DNA from: Polaromonas sp. YR568
GTDB lineage: Bacteria; Pseudomonadota; Gammaproteobacteria; Burkholderiales; Burkholderiaceae_C
Reading direction: 5' to 3'
DNA length: 64,000 bases
Assembly: GCF_900116715.1 (NCBI RefSeq)
Contig: NZ_FPBM01000009.1
Coordinates: 124,001 to 188,000 of the forward strand
This document shows, in pieces, positions 49,868-59,838 of the stretch. Within the stretch, counting starts at the first letter, position 1, and every line of letters begins with the position of its first letter. A model generated the notes under the pieces. It searched no databases. It was not told the DNA's origin and saw only the letters and a list, made by a program, of their open reading frames with translations. A program made the position numbers and the translations under genes.

Positions 49868-51553
49868 ATGAATACCCAAGAAATTCTGGCCCAGTTCGGC
49901 CCCCGCGAAGCGATGGAATATGACGTGGTCGTGGTGGGCGGAGGCCCGGGCGGCCTGGCCACCGCGATCCGCCTGAAACAACTCGCCGCCGAAAAGGGCA
50001 CCGACATTTCTGTGGTGGCGCTTGAAAAAGGCTCCGAACCCGGCGCGCACATTCTCTCGGGCGCGGTGATGGACCCGAAGGCGCTGACTGAACTTATCCC
50101 CGACTGGAAAGCCCAGGGCGCGCCATTGAACCAGCCCGTCACCGCCGACGAAGTGCTTTTCCTGACCGAGAAGGGCACCATCAAGACCCCGGACTTTTTT
50201 GTGCCCGATTGCTTTCACAACGAAGGCAACTACGTCATCAGCCTGGGCAATGTGGTGCGCTGGCTGGCGCAGCAGGCCGAGGGCCTGGGCGTTGAAATCT
50301 TCCCGGGCTTTGCCGCGGCTGAAGTGCTCTACAACGACGACGGCTCCGTCAAAGGCGTGGCCACCGGCAACCTTGGCATCGGCAAAGACGGCCAGCCTAC
50401 CGACAACTTCCAGCTCGGCATGGAGCTGCATGGCAAGTACACCGTGTTTGCCGAAGGCGCGCGCGGCCACTTGGGCCGCCAGCTGATCAACCGCTTCAAG
50501 CTCGACCAGGGTCGCGACCCGCAAGGCTACGCGCTGGGTGTGAAAGAGCTCTGGGAAATCGACCCGGCCAAACACAAGCCCGGCCTTGTCATCCACACCG
50601 CCGGCTGGCCCATGGACAGCCAGACCTACGGCGGCGGTTTTATGTACCACCTCGAGGACAACAAGGTCACGCTGGGCATGGTCACCGGCCTGGACTACAG
50701 CAACCCTTACCTCAGCCCCTTTGAAGAAATGCAGCGCTGGAAGACCCACCCCAGCATCAAGGCCTACCTTGAAGGCGGCAAGCGCCTGAGCTATGGCGCG
50801 CGCGCCATCACCGCCGGCGGCGCACTGAGCCTGCCCAAAACCGTGTTCCCGGGCGGCGCGCTGATCGGCTGCGAAGCCGGTTACCTCAATGCCGCCCGCA
50901 TCAAAGGCAGCCATGCCGCCATCAAGAGCGGCATGCTGGCCGCCGAGGCCGCGTATGAGGCCGTCACCGCCGGCCGCCAGCACGACGAGCTGGCCGCCTA
51001 CCCCGAGGCCTATGCCAAGAGCTGGCTTGCAGCAGAGCTCAACCAGTCGCGCAACTTCAAGTCCTGGTTCAAGAAAGGCCTCTACGTCGGCGCCTTCATG
51101 ACCGGTATCGAGCACTGGCTGCTGCCCAAGCTGGGCATCAAGAGCCCGCCCTGGACGATTCACAACAGCACGCCCGATTACGCCAAGCTCAAGCCGGCTG
51201 CCGAATGCACGCCCATCGTGTACCCCAAGCCCGACAACAAGATCACCTTTGACCGCCTGAGCTCGGTGTTTGTCTCCAACACCAACCACGAAGAGCACCA
51301 GCCCGCGCACCTGACGCTGAAAGACGCGAGCGTGCCGGTCAACATCAACCTGGCCAAGTACGCCGGCCCTGAAAGCCGCTATTGCCCCGCCGGCGTGTAT
51401 GAGTTCGTGAAGAACGCCGACAACACCGACCGCCTGCAGATCAACGCGCAGAACTGCGTGCACTGCAAGACCTGCGACATCAAGGACCCGACGCAAAACA
51501 TCGTGTGGGTCACACCTGAAGGCGGCGGCGGGCCTAACTACGCAGGCATGTAA
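49868..51553 (+). CDS. Electron transfer flavoprotein-ubiquinone oxidoreductase
   Basis: 561 residues. Passes electrons from acyl-CoA dehydrogenases, via ETF, to ubiquinone at the inner membrane. The FAD motif VVVGGGPGGLATAIRLKQLA is at about residues 19-38; the C-terminal ferredoxin domain has CPAGVYEF and NAQNCVHCKTCDIKDPTQNI for the [4Fe-4S] cluster (residues about 500-545). ETF subunit genes are not in the window. Followed by a good terminator. Confidence 0.97.
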   Translation: MNTQEILAQFGPREAMEYDVVVVGGGPGGLATAIRLKQLAAEKGTDISVVALEKGSEPGAHILSGAVMDPKALTELIPDWKAQGAPLNQPVTADEVLFLTEKGTIKTPDFFVPDCFHNEGNYVISLGNVVRWLAQQAEGLGVEIFPGFAAAEVLYNDDGSVKGVATGNLGIGKDGQPTDNFQLGMELHGKYTVFAEGARGHLGRQLINRFKLDQGRDPQGYALGVKELWEIDPAKHKPGLVIHTAGWPMDSQTYGGGFMYHLEDNKVTLGMVTGLDYSNPYLSPFEEMQRWKTHPSIKAYLEGGKRLSYGARAITAGGALSLPKTVFPGGALIGCEAGYLNAARIKGSHAAIKSGMLAAEAAYEAVTAGRQHDELAAYPEAYAKSWLAAELNQSRNFKSWFKKGLYVGAFMTGIEHWLLPKLGIKSPPWTIHNSTPDYAKLKPAAECTPIVYPKPDNKITFDRLSSVFVSNTNHEEHQPAHLTLKDASVPVNINLAKYAGPESRYCPAGVYEFVKNADNTDRLQINAQNCVHCKTCDIKDPTQNIVWVTPEGGGGPNYAGM

Positions 51554-51574
51554 GCGCCGCCACCCAAAAAAACC

Positions 51575-51599
51575 AGCCCGGTTTTCGCCGGGCTTTTTT
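51575..51599 (+). terminator. Intrinsic terminator
   Basis: AGCCCGG, loop TTTTCG, CCGGGCT, then a run of T. Ends the ETF-quinone oxidoreductase transcript. Confidence 0.93.
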
Positions 51600-52037
51600 A
51601 TGGCCGCAAAAGCCTTGCAAGGTGCAATGACGCGCGCCCGAGTCAGGGCGGTCTGCAGTCGCGCAAGCGCCACAACACACAAGCCTTACATCCTCACAAG
51701 GCTTCGCAACCTTTGTGACTTTCTGTCCGCACGTGCACGGCCAACGCGCACGGCACATGCGCTGCATACGCACGCCAGCAGGCGATTGCAGGTGATTAGC
51801 GCATCTCATTCACAAGTGCTTACCGAACGATTCGACACGCTTTAAGCCCTGTCTGACGCCATCCGACGCACGCATGCGGCTTACGCTGACATGCCCTTGC
51901 CGTGTGTCAAAAGACACTGCAATCAATCCTGGCAAACGGCGTTGTGCTTTGCACGCAGTCTTTCAGCAGCGGCCGCACCGGCCCTGCGGTGTCTGCTTCA
52001 TCAACCGCTGCATGGCAGCTTTCTTCGCGACTAATTC
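51600..52037. other. Non-coding region before the polysaccharide locus
   Basis: About 440 bases with no convincing gene; an 81-codon open frame at 51600-51845 has no ribosome binding site and atypical composition. A GTGTC-AAAA-GACAC hairpin is at about 51904-51917. This long leader is a sensible place for the promoter and control sites of the galE-wzx-wzy locus, but I cannot name one. Confidence 0.5.
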
Positions 52038-53153
52038 ATGACAAAAAACACCCCCAGCGTGCTGCTGACCGGCGGCGCAGGTTACATCGGCAGCCACACA
52101 TTTGTGGCCTTGGTGGAGGCCGGCTACCAGCCGGTCATCCTCGACGATTTTTCCAACAGCCACCCTGCGGTGCTGCAGCGGCTTGAACAACTGACGGGCC
52201 GGCGCGTGCCTTGCGAAAAAGGCAATGTGCTGGACACCGCCTTTGTCGCCGATGTGCTGCGGCGCCACAGCTGCGTCGCCGCCGTGCACTTTGCCGGCTT
52301 CAAGGCGGTTGGCGAAAGCGTGCAGCAGCCGCTCATGTACTACCGCAACAATGTGAGCGGCCTGCTGAGCCTGCTGGAGGCCATGGCCACCACAGAGGCG
52401 TGCCGCTCGGTGGTGTTCTCTTCAAGCGCCACGGTGTACGGCGACCCCGCCAGCGTGCCGATTGACGAGCGCTTTCCCTGCGCGCCTGAAAGCCCCTATG
52501 CCCACAGCAAGCTGGTGTGCGAAGACATCCTGGCCTCGCTGCGCGCATCAAACCCGGCCTGGCGGACCGGCGTGCTGCGTTACTTCAACCCGGTGGGCGC
52601 GCACCCCAGCGGCCTGATCGGCGAGGACCCCAACGGCATTCCCAACAACCTGATGCCGTTTGTCACCCAGGTGGCCGTAGGCAAACGCGCGCGCCTGCAG
52701 GTCTTCGGCAGCGACTACACCACGCCCGACGGCACCGGCGTGCGCGATTATCTGCATGTGGTCGACCTGGCCGCGGGCCATGTGGCCGCGGTGCACGCCC
52801 TGCTGGGCAAGGGGCAAAGCTTTACCGTCAACCTGGGCACCGGCGCAGGCACCAGTGTGTTGGGCGTGGTGCGCGCTTTTGAGCGCGCGAGCGGGCGGCC
52901 CGTACCGTTTGAGTTCGCGCCCCGGCGGGCCGGCGACGTGGCGCAGTATTTCGCCGACGTCTCGCTGGCCGGCAGCCTGCTCGGCTGGCGCGCCACGCAC
53001 ACCATCGACGATATGTGCCGCGACGCCTGGCACTGGCAGCAACGCAACCCCGACGGCTACCGCACCGTTGCTTCGACCGCCCCCGCAATACACGCCCCGG
53101 CGCCTGTGCGCAATAGCCCGAACGGCCCCATCCGGCCGGCCGTCAGCGTGTGA
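52038..53153 (+). CDS. galE: UDP-glucose 4-epimerase
   Basis: 371 residues. Extended SDR; NAD motif LLTGGAGYIGSHTFVALVEAGYQPV (start at residue 8, shown as LLTGGAGYIGSHTFVALVEA), FSSSATVYG, and catalytic PYAHSKLVCE (YxxxK). The NPVGAHPSGLIGEDPNGIPN segment is GalE-type. The C-terminal 30 residues (TAPAIHAPAPVR...) are an extra low-complexity tail. Supplies UDP-galactose for the polysaccharide locus that it opens. Confidence 0.93.
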   Translation: MTKNTPSVLLTGGAGYIGSHTFVALVEAGYQPVILDDFSNSHPAVLQRLEQLTGRRVPCEKGNVLDTAFVADVLRRHSCVAAVHFAGFKAVGESVQQPLMYYRNNVSGLLSLLEAMATTEACRSVVFSSSATVYGDPASVPIDERFPCAPESPYAHSKLVCEDILASLRASNPAWRTGVLRYFNPVGAHPSGLIGEDPNGIPNNLMPFVTQVAVGKRARLQVFGSDYTTPDGTGVRDYLHVVDLAAGHVAAVHALLGKGQSFTVNLGTGAGTSVLGVVRAFERASGRPVPFEFAPRRAGDVAQYFADVSLAGSLLGWRATHTIDDMCRDAWHWQQRNPDGYRTVASTAPAIHAPAPVRNSPNGPIRPAVSV

Positions 53154-53299
53154 TTCAACTTGCAATACAAGCAGCGCAGCATGGCCACAAAAACACATTT
53201 GCTTTCGCAGCACAAAGCGGGCCATGAGCCGTTTGGACTATTGCCGATTGCTGCACCGCACAACAAACTCATCTCCTAGCTTTGACAGAGGAGAAATTC

Positions 53300-53623
53300 A
53301 TGCTTAAACCCTTGCCTAAAGCCCTGTTTTCAGCCGCCCTGCTGGCCTCTTTGGCTTGCATGCCGGCCTCTTACGCACAAGCCCCTTCAACTCCCGCCGT
53401 GAAGGCCGCGGCAGCCGACAACACCACACGCATGAAGCTGGAGCCCGGCGCCGACACCGTCAAGGTGCGGGCGGTCTACAGCCCCAATGTGCGCCCCAAC
53501 CCGCCCTCCGCCGATGAGTTTGATTCCAGCGAATCCGGCTGGCGCTCATACGGCATGCTGCTGGCCACGCTGGTGCTCATGGGCGTGATCGCCGTGCGGC
53601 GCTACAAGGCGGAAAGGCACTGA
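53300..53623 (+). CDS. Small exported protein with C-terminal membrane anchor
   Basis: 107 residues. Signal peptide (cleavage likely after MPASYAQA, residue 27), a short Ala/Pro-rich mature stretch, then a single membrane helix GMLLATLVLMGVIAV close to the end and a basic tail RRYKAERH. The order of helix and arginine tail recalls sorting signals of the PEP-CTERM kind, but no PEP motif is seen. Ribosome binding site GAGGAG. Its stop is two bases before the flippase start, so it belongs to the polysaccharide operon. Function unknown. Confidence 0.78.
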   Translation: MLKPLPKALFSAALLASLACMPASYAQAPSTPAVKAAAADNTTRMKLEPGADTVKVRAVYSPNVRPNPPSADEFDSSESGWRSYGMLLATLVLMGVIAVRRYKAERH

Positions 53624-53625
53624 GC

Positions 53626-55149
53626 GTGAGCGGACTCGGCCGGCCTGGCGTTGCGGCGGTCAAATGGAGTGCGGCTTCCACGGCCGCGCGCTTTGCGCTG
53701 CAACTGATGGCCCAGGTCGTGCTGGCCCGCACGCTGGGGCCGGATATTTTTGGTGTCTTTGCCATCGGCATGGTGGTGCTGACCTTTGCGACCTTTGTCT
53801 CGGGTTTCGGTTTCAGCTGGAGCCTGCTGCAGCGCCAGACCCTGCATGACGACGACGTGCGCTTTGCCTGGACCTGGCAGCTCATCGTGGGCCTGGCCAC
53901 CATGCTGGCGGTGTACCTGCTGGCGCCTTTGCTGGCCGTTTATTTTCGTGAGCCGCGGGCAGAGGCCGTCATTCAATGGCTCTCACTCGCCTGCCTGCTG
54001 AGCGCGGCTGCCGCGCCCGCCACCTATTTGCTGCAACGCGACCTCAACTTCCGCGCGGTCGGGCTGGTGCAGGTGGGCAGCTATGCCGCGGGTTATATCG
54101 CCGTCGGCCTGCCGATGGCGTTGATGGGCCAGGGCGAAGCCTCGCTGGTCGCGGCCTGGCTGGTCCAGGCAGCTGTGCAGCTGGCGGCCAGCTACGCGCT
54201 CAAACCGCATGCGGTGCGCCCGCTCTTTTGGTATGCCGATGCACGCTCGGCCGTCGGCACCGGGCATACCGTGTTCTTCACCAACATCGTCAACTGGTTG
54301 CTCAACAACCTGGACCGCGTGCTGATCGGCCGCCTGCTCAATGCACAGGCGCTGGGCCTTTACAACGTGGCCTACAACCTGGCCACCATGCCCAATACCT
54401 TGCTGCTGGGCGCGCTGCAACCGGCTTTCCTGGCGGCGGGCGCCCGCCTGCAAGACGACCTGCCCCGGCTGGGCCGCGCCTATTTGCAGATGCTGGCCAC
54501 CATCGTGGTGCTGGGCCTGCCGGCCTTTGTGACGCTGGCCTTTGTTTCGCGCGACATCGTGCGCGTGCTGTACGGGCCGGCCTGGGCCGACGCGGCCTGG
54601 GTGCTGGGCACGCTGTTCCTCTGCATGCCGGCCTATGTCATCTGGGGTTTGTCGACGCCGGTGCTGTGGAACACCGGGCGCAAACATTACGAGTTCCTGT
54701 TGCAACTGCCGCTGGTCGTTGTGGGCGCGGCCGCTTTTTACCTGCTGGCGGGCAAAGGCATTCATGTGGCTGCGGCCGTCGCCGGTGGGCTGCTGGTGCT
54801 GCGCGCGGCCGTTATCGCTATCGCAGCCTTCCGTGCGCTGAACCTTCGCGCGATGGCCCTGCTGCCGGACGCCCTGCGCGGGCTGCTGCTGAGTGCGCTC
54901 TGCGTCGCGGGCGTTGTGGCTGCGCAGCATGCGACGGCGCGCTTTGACATGCCCCTGCTATCGCTGGCAACCAGTTCAATGGCAGCCGTGTTGCTGCCGG
55001 GCCTGTTGCTGATCCTGCGGCCGCAACTGCTGGGACAGGATGCGTCCGACATGGCGATCCGCTTTGTGCCCGGCCTGGCAAAGTTCCTGCGCCGCCCCGC
55101 TGCGCCTTCTACTGCACTCGCCGCCTCGCTGGGCGAACAACGCCCTTAA
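53626..55149 (+). CDS. Wzx-type polysaccharide flippase
   Basis: 507 residues with about 12-14 membrane helices, MOP superfamily (polysaccharide biosynthesis protein). The opening VKWSAASTAARFALQLMAQV, and NIVNWLLNNLDRVLIGRLLN, are typical of WzxC-like flippases. Moves undecaprenol-linked repeat units across the inner membrane. GTG start, chosen because it follows the previous stop by two bases and gives the expected N-terminus. Confidence 0.9.
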   Translation: MSGLGRPGVAAVKWSAASTAARFALQLMAQVVLARTLGPDIFGVFAIGMVVLTFATFVSGFGFSWSLLQRQTLHDDDVRFAWTWQLIVGLATMLAVYLLAPLLAVYFREPRAEAVIQWLSLACLLSAAAAPATYLLQRDLNFRAVGLVQVGSYAAGYIAVGLPMALMGQGEASLVAAWLVQAAVQLAASYALKPHAVRPLFWYADARSAVGTGHTVFFTNIVNWLLNNLDRVLIGRLLNAQALGLYNVAYNLATMPNTLLLGALQPAFLAAGARLQDDLPRLGRAYLQMLATIVVLGLPAFVTLAFVSRDIVRVLYGPAWADAAWVLGTLFLCMPAYVIWGLSTPVLWNTGRKHYEFLLQLPLVVVGAAAFYLLAGKGIHVAAAVAGGLLVLRAAVIAIAAFRALNLRAMALLPDALRGLLLSALCVAGVVAAQHATARFDMPLLSLATSSMAAVLLPGLLLILRPQLLGQDASDMAIRFVPGLAKFLRRPAAPSTALAASLGEQRP

Positions 55150-55159
55150 GGCCCTCACC

Positions 55160-56650
55160 ATGGAGCAAACCGTCGTCATTTCAGTCCTGGTCGCCGGCGC
55201 CATTCTGGCGGCGCTCACGGCGGCGCTGGGCATGGCCGGTGCGGTGCATGTCACCTCACGCCGCGCACAGGGCTATATGCACCTGATCTTCTACGCCATC
55301 CTGCTGATGGTGGCCATGGCCAACTTCCTGTCGGGCCGCGACCTTTCCAGCAGCAACACCAATTTCGACGAAGTGGTGGTGCTGGTGCGCCATCCGCTGG
55401 TGTCCCTGATGCAGCCGCTGGCTTCATTGCTGCTGCTCACACTGGCCGGCGAGCGCCTCATCACGCACTGGATACGCCGCGACAAGAGCGCGCACGCGCC
55501 ATCCGCACTGCTGGTGGTTTTTATCCTTTTCTGGGGTGGCACGGTGGCAGCCCCCGCCCTGCTGGGCGCGCACCCACACCTGTCGCACGACTATGTGTAC
55601 CCGCTGGTGATTGGCTTTGCCGCCGTGCTGGCCACCGCCTCCGAGCGCGACCTGGCCTTTGGCGCGACACGCAATGCCCTGCTGCTCTTCATGCTGGCAG
55701 GCTTGCTGCTCGTTCCCTTCAAGCCCAGCCTGGTGCTGGACGCCTCCTACACCCAGGGCTTGCTGCCGGGCGTGCCGCGCCTGGCGGGCCTGGCGCCGCA
55801 CGCCGTGTCGCTGGGCATGCTGGCGCAGCTGGGTTTGCTGTGCCTGCTGGCGCGGCCCTTCCAGCGCGTGTGGCTGAACCGCCTGGCCTGGGCTGTGGGC
55901 TTGCTGGTGCTGTTCCTTGCGCAGTCCAAAACGGCGTGGATTTCGTTCGCACTGTGCTCCGCCTGCATTCTTGTCGTGCGCCAGGGGCCCGGCTTTATGC
56001 GCCGTGTGGGTGACCCGGTGCGGCCGGAGTTCGGCATCGTCACGCTGCTGGTCTTTATGGCGGCCGTTGCAGGCTTTGCCGCCTTGCTGATGTTCGGCGA
56101 GATCGATGCGCGCCTGAGCAGCTTCTTCGACAGCGCCCAGGGCGCGCAGCTCGCGTCCATGACGGGGCGCGACCAGATCTGGGCGATTGCCTACGACGAA
56201 TGGCAGCGCAACCCGGTGTTCGGCTACGGGCCGACCTTGTGGGACGCGAGCTTTCGCGAAGCCATCGGCATGCCCAACGCCACCCATGCGCACAACCAGT
56301 TCATGGACACGCTCTCGCGTTCGGGAACCGTGGGCGCCGCGGCCCTGGTGCTGTATGCGCTGGTGTTGCTGGTGCTGTCCCTGCGCTATGCCCGCGCCAG
56401 CGGCGGCCTTTCGCTGGCGCTGTTTGTGGCGCTCACGCTGCGCGCCATCAGCGAAGTACCGCTGCTGCTCTTCGGCTACGGCCCTGAACTCATCGCCCAC
56501 GTGTTGCTGCTGATGACGCTGGCCGCCGCTGCGCGTGAAGCCCGCGCGCGCAAACGCCTGCCGGACCCCGTACCGCCGGCCCACCGCACCGAGCCCACCT
56601 TTAGCAGAGACCCTCAACCTCCCCTGGCCACCGCCCGGGTCAGCCCATGA
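55160..56650 (+). CDS. O-antigen ligase / Wzy-type polymerase
   Basis: 496 residues with about ten or more membrane helices. The large periplasmic-loop region includes [20 protein letters not shown] and the following FGYGPTLWD, and [15 protein letters not shown], the histidine-containing loop of the Wzy_C/WaaL family. Could be the polymerase of this locus or a ligase; sequence alone does not separate them. ATG at 55160 chosen. Its stop overlaps the next start (ATGA). Confidence 0.87.
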   Translation: MEQTVVISVLVAGAILAALTAALGMAGAVHVTSRRAQGYMHLIFYAILLMVAMANFLSGRDLSSSNTNFDEVVVLVRHPLVSLMQPLASLLLLTLAGERLITHWIRRDKSAHAPSALLVVFILFWGGTVAAPALLGAHPHLSHDYVYPLVIGFAAVLATASERDLAFGATRNALLLFMLAGLLLVPFKPSLVLDASYTQGLLPGVPRLAGLAPHAVSLGMLAQLGLLCLLARPFQRVWLNRLAWAVGLLVLFLAQSKTAWISFALCSACILVVRQGPGFMRRVGDPVRPEFGIVTLLVFMAAVAGFAALLMFGEIDARLSSFFDSAQGAQLASMTGRDQIWAIAYDEWQRNPVFGYGPTLWDASFREAIGMPNATHAHNQFMDTLSRSGTVGAAALVLYALVLLVLSLRYARASGGLSLALFVALTLRAISEVPLLLFGYGPELIAHVLLLMTLAAAAREARARKRLPDPVPPAHRTEPTFSRDPQPPLATARVSP

Positions 56651-57630
56651 AGTTTTCCATCGTCATTCCGCTTTACAACAAGGCGCCTTACATCAGCGGC
56701 ACCATCAACTCCGTGCTGGCGCAGACCTGGACGGACTTCGAGATCATCGTGGTGGACGACGGCTCCACCGACGGCGGCGCCGAACTGGTGGACCTGATGA
56801 CCGACCCGCGCCTGCGCCTGGTGCGCCAGGCCAATGCCGGCGTCTCTGCCGCGCGCAACCACGGCATTGCACTGGCACGCGGCGAGTGGGTGGCCTTTCT
56901 GGATGCCGACGACTGGCATCACCCCAACTACCTGGCCACGCTGGCATGGGCGCAGATACGCTACCCCGAAGCCGACACCGTGGCCACCGACTACCTGCCG
57001 GTGCCCGACACACCGGCAATGTGGCCGCCAAGCTGGCCGGAGATGCCGGCAGGCCCCGAGATTGAACTGGTCACCGACCTGCCGCGGCGCTGGATGGCCT
57101 CACCCACCCTGTGCACCAGCGCCGTGTCGGTGCGCACGGCGCGGCTGCGCCGGATGCAGCCCTGCTTTCCACCCGGCGAGTCGCACGGCGAAGACCTGGA
57201 CCTGTGGTTTCGCCTGGCGGAGCAGGCGCCGGTGGCGCTGGCCCACACACCGCTGATGGCTTACCGGCTCGCGGTGGAAGGCAGCCTCACTAGCGGCCAT
57301 GCCGCGCGGGCCATGCCGCCCTTTCTGGAACGCATGCGGCGGCGTGCGCTGGCGGGCGCCATGCCGTCCCTGCAACGCAGCTCGGCGCTGTGGCTGGTGG
57401 CCCAGCACCAGATCACACTCGCACGCCTGGCGCTGGCCGCAGGCGCGCGCGGCGAGGGCTGGGCCTGGCTGATGAAAGCGCGCCGCGCGGCCATTGGAAA
57501 ACGCTGGTGGATGACGGCCGCCATGGCGCTCCTGATGCCGGGCCCGCTGGTCAGGAACTGGCAGGCGTGGCGTCTGCGCCGCACTACGCCCGCCGCCAGC
57601 GTCAGCACCAGCCCCGCCGAGGCAAGATAA
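56647..57630 (+). CDS. Glycosyltransferase family 2
   Basis: 327 residues. GT-A fold: [20 protein letters not shown] at the start, [13 protein letters not shown] at about 35-47, and the metal-binding DADDW (about 88). The C-terminal third is helical and possibly membrane-associated. Adds a sugar to the growing repeat unit on the cytoplasmic side; sugar unknown. Confidence 0.9.
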   Translation: MKFSIVIPLYNKAPYISGTINSVLAQTWTDFEIIVVDDGSTDGGAELVDLMTDPRLRLVRQANAGVSAARNHGIALARGEWVAFLDADDWHHPNYLATLAWAQIRYPEADTVATDYLPVPDTPAMWPPSWPEMPAGPEIELVTDLPRRWMASPTLCTSAVSVRTARLRRMQPCFPPGESHGEDLDLWFRLAEQAPVALAHTPLMAYRLAVEGSLTSGHAARAMPPFLERMRRRALAGAMPSLQRSSALWLVAQHQITLARLALAAGARGEGWAWLMKARRAAIGKRWWMTAAMALLMPGPLVRNWQAWRLRRTTPAASVSTSPAEAR

Positions 57631-57632
57631 AA

Positions 57633-58754
57633 ATGAACCCGATACCGTTTGGCAAAACACTCCCCCCCTTCGAGCCTGCGCGACCGTCCTTGCCGGCCGC
57701 GTCTGCCTGCCGCGTCTCCGTGATCATCAAGGCGCTCAATGAAGAGCAGCGCATAGCGTCCACGGTAGAAAGCGCGCTGCGAGCCGTCGCCGGCGTTGGC
57801 GGCGAAGTGATCCTCGCGGACTCCTGCTCCAGCGACCGCACGGTCGAGCTCGCCACCGCCTACCCGATACGCATCGTCCAGCTGGCCCATCCGGAAGAGC
57901 GCTGCTGCGGCGCCGGCCCCCAGCTGGGCTACCAGCATTCGCGCGGCGACTTTGTCTACATCCTCGACGGCGACATGCAGATGCAGCCAGGCTTTCTGGA
58001 GCAGGCGCTGGCCTTTCTGGACACGCACGCCGACGTCGCCGGCGTGGGCGGCCGCGTGGTGGAGCAAAACACCGAGAGCCTGGAATACATGGCCCGCGGT
58101 GAACGCGCCTCACCGCACCTGCGGCCCGGCAACGTCGACAGGCTGGACGGCGGCGGGCTGTACCGGCGCAGCGCCATCGAGGCGGCTGGCTACTTCTCGG
58201 ACCGCAACCTGCACAGCTATGAAGAGTTCGACCTGGCGATACGCCTGCGCGCGCTGGGCTGGCGCCTGTGGCGCCTGCCGGTCGACGCGGCCAACCATTT
58301 CGGCCACGATGCGCCGCCCTACCGTCTGCTGGTGCGGCGCTGGCGCACGCGCTACATCTGCGGCCTAGGCGAGCTGGTGCGCGCCGCGGCGGGCCAGCCG
58401 CGCCTGCCGCTGGCGCTGCAAGGCCTGCGTGAGCTGCGCATTTACCTGGCCGTGCTGCTTTGGTGGGTGGTGCTGGCCAGCGTTGCGCTGTGGCCGGTCG
58501 CGGCATCCTGGCGGCTGGCTTTTTTCTGCGCCATCGCCAGCGCGCCCGTGCTGCTGATGACCTGGCGCAAGCGCTCCATCACCAAGGCGCTGTATGCCGT
58601 GGTGTCCTGGTGCTTTAACGCCGCCGGCCTGCTGCGCGGCCTGCTGCACCGCCAGCGCCCCGCGCGAGAGGCCATCGCCAGCAAAGTCATCCAGGAGCCG
58701 GCCGGCGCACTGCTTCAGCCGGCGCTTCAACCGGCGCAGGAGGCTATCCATTGA
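57633..58754 (+). CDS. Glycosyltransferase family 2 with membrane tail
   Basis: 373 residues. VSVIIKALNEEQRIASTVES at about residues 29-48, LADSCSSDRTVE, and DGDMQMQPGFLEQAL with the metal-binding aspartates identify the GT2 family. Two to three hydrophobic helices near residues 270-330 anchor it in the membrane. Possible initiating or later transferase in the locus. The stop overlaps the next gene's TTG start. Confidence 0.88.
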   Translation: MNPIPFGKTLPPFEPARPSLPAASACRVSVIIKALNEEQRIASTVESALRAVAGVGGEVILADSCSSDRTVELATAYPIRIVQLAHPEERCCGAGPQLGYQHSRGDFVYILDGDMQMQPGFLEQALAFLDTHADVAGVGGRVVEQNTESLEYMARGERASPHLRPGNVDRLDGGGLYRRSAIEAAGYFSDRNLHSYEEFDLAIRLRALGWRLWRLPVDAANHFGHDAPPYRLLVRRWRTRYICGLGELVRAAAGQPRLPLALQGLRELRIYLAVLLWWVVLASVALWPVAASWRLAFFCAIASAPVLLMTWRKRSITKALYAVVSWCFNAAGLLRGLLHRQRPAREAIASKVIQEPAGALLQPALQPAQEAIH

Positions 58755-59836
58755 AGGGCGCGACGCAGCAATTCACCGGTGTGCAGATCCTGCGCTTTGC
58801 CGCGGCCATGCTGGTGGTGGTGATGCACATCACCCAGGCCATCTCCATGCACATCAGCGGCACAGGGCCCAGCCACTACTGGGCGAACGGCTCCGCCGGC
58901 GTGGACATCTTTTTTGTGATCAGCGGCTTTGTGATGGCCATGTCGACCGCCTCGCTGCCCTTGGGCGGGCCGGCGCGCCCCTCGCTGCTCAATGCCGCCT
59001 GGGTCTTCATGCGCAGGCGCCTCATCAGGATCGCGCCGCTTTACTGGTTCTACACCCTGCTCAAGGTGGCCCTGCTGCTGGCCATGCCGGCGCTGGCCGC
59101 GCGCTCGTCGGTGGAGCCGGGGCATCTTGCCGCATCGCTGCTTTTTATCCCCGCCATGAGCCCCTGGGGCCTGGTGCAACCCACGCTGCCGGTCGGCTGG
59201 ACGCTGAATTTTGAAATGCTGTTTTATGCGGTGTTCGCCGTGGCGATTGCATTGGGAGCACCGCGCATCCGCTTTTGCCTGGCCGCCTTCGCGCTGGTGT
59301 TCCTGGGCAGCTTCCTGTTCCCGGACCCAGTGGCGCTGAATTTTTACGCGCAGACCATCGTGTTCGAGTTCATCCTGGGTGTCTGCATTGCCCATGCTTT
59401 TTTGCGCTACCGGCATGCATCGCCGCTGGTGGGCCTGGCCGTGATGGCGGCAGGCGCCATATTTATGTTCGCGCCCGACTGGGGGCATACGGCCGACCGC
59501 TTCGCCACCTGGGGTTGCGGCGCCGCGCTGGTGGTGCTGGGTGCGGTCTGGATGGAACCCTGGACGCTGCGCGCACCGCTGGCTTCGCGCCTGTCCTTCC
59601 TGGGCGACGCGTCGTATTCGATTTACCTGTCGCACACCTTTGTGGTGCCGGCCGGCGTGATGGCGCTCAAGCGCCTGGGCGTGCAGGACAGCCTGGCCAT
59701 TGTGCTGGCCGTGGGCCTGGCCGTGGTGGTGGCGGGTTGCCTGTCTTATGTGTGGCTGGAGCGGCCCATGACCACCTTCTTCAAGCGCGCCTTCTCCGGC
59801 GCGCCCAAGCTCTCTTACCAAAATCCGGGAAAGTAA
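58751..59836 (+). CDS. Acyltransferase family 3 (sugar O-acyltransferase)
   Basis: 361 residues, about ten membrane helices. GVQILRFAAAMLVVVMHITQ at residues 9-28 and GVDIFFVISGFVMAMS at about 50-65 are hallmarks of the OafA/ExoZ group. Likely acetylates or otherwise acylates sugars of the polysaccharide. Starts with TTG that overlaps the previous stop (TTGA); no ATG nearby keeps the first helix. Confidence 0.9.
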   Translation: MKGATQQFTGVQILRFAAAMLVVVMHITQAISMHISGTGPSHYWANGSAGVDIFFVISGFVMAMSTASLPLGGPARPSLLNAAWVFMRRRLIRIAPLYWFYTLLKVALLLAMPALAARSSVEPGHLAASLLFIPAMSPWGLVQPTLPVGWTLNFEMLFYAVFAVAIALGAPRIRFCLAAFALVFLGSFLFPDPVALNFYAQTIVFEFILGVCIAHAFLRYRHASPLVGLAVMAAGAIFMFAPDWGHTADRFATWGCGAALVVLGAVWMEPWTLRAPLASRLSFLGDASYSIYLSHTFVVPAGVMALKRLGVQDSLAIVLAVGLAVVVAGCLSYVWLERPMTTFFKRAFSGAPKLSYQNPGK

Positions 59837-59838
59837 AC

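Noticed and set aside
49853-51682. 609-codon minus-strand frame opposite ETF-quinone oxidoreductase
   Set aside because: Shadow frame; the plus strand has all family motifs and a terminator.
51600-51845. 81-codon frame after the ETF-quinone oxidoreductase terminator
   Set aside because: No ribosome binding site, Arg/Ala/Thr-rich random-looking translation, unlike neighbouring genes.
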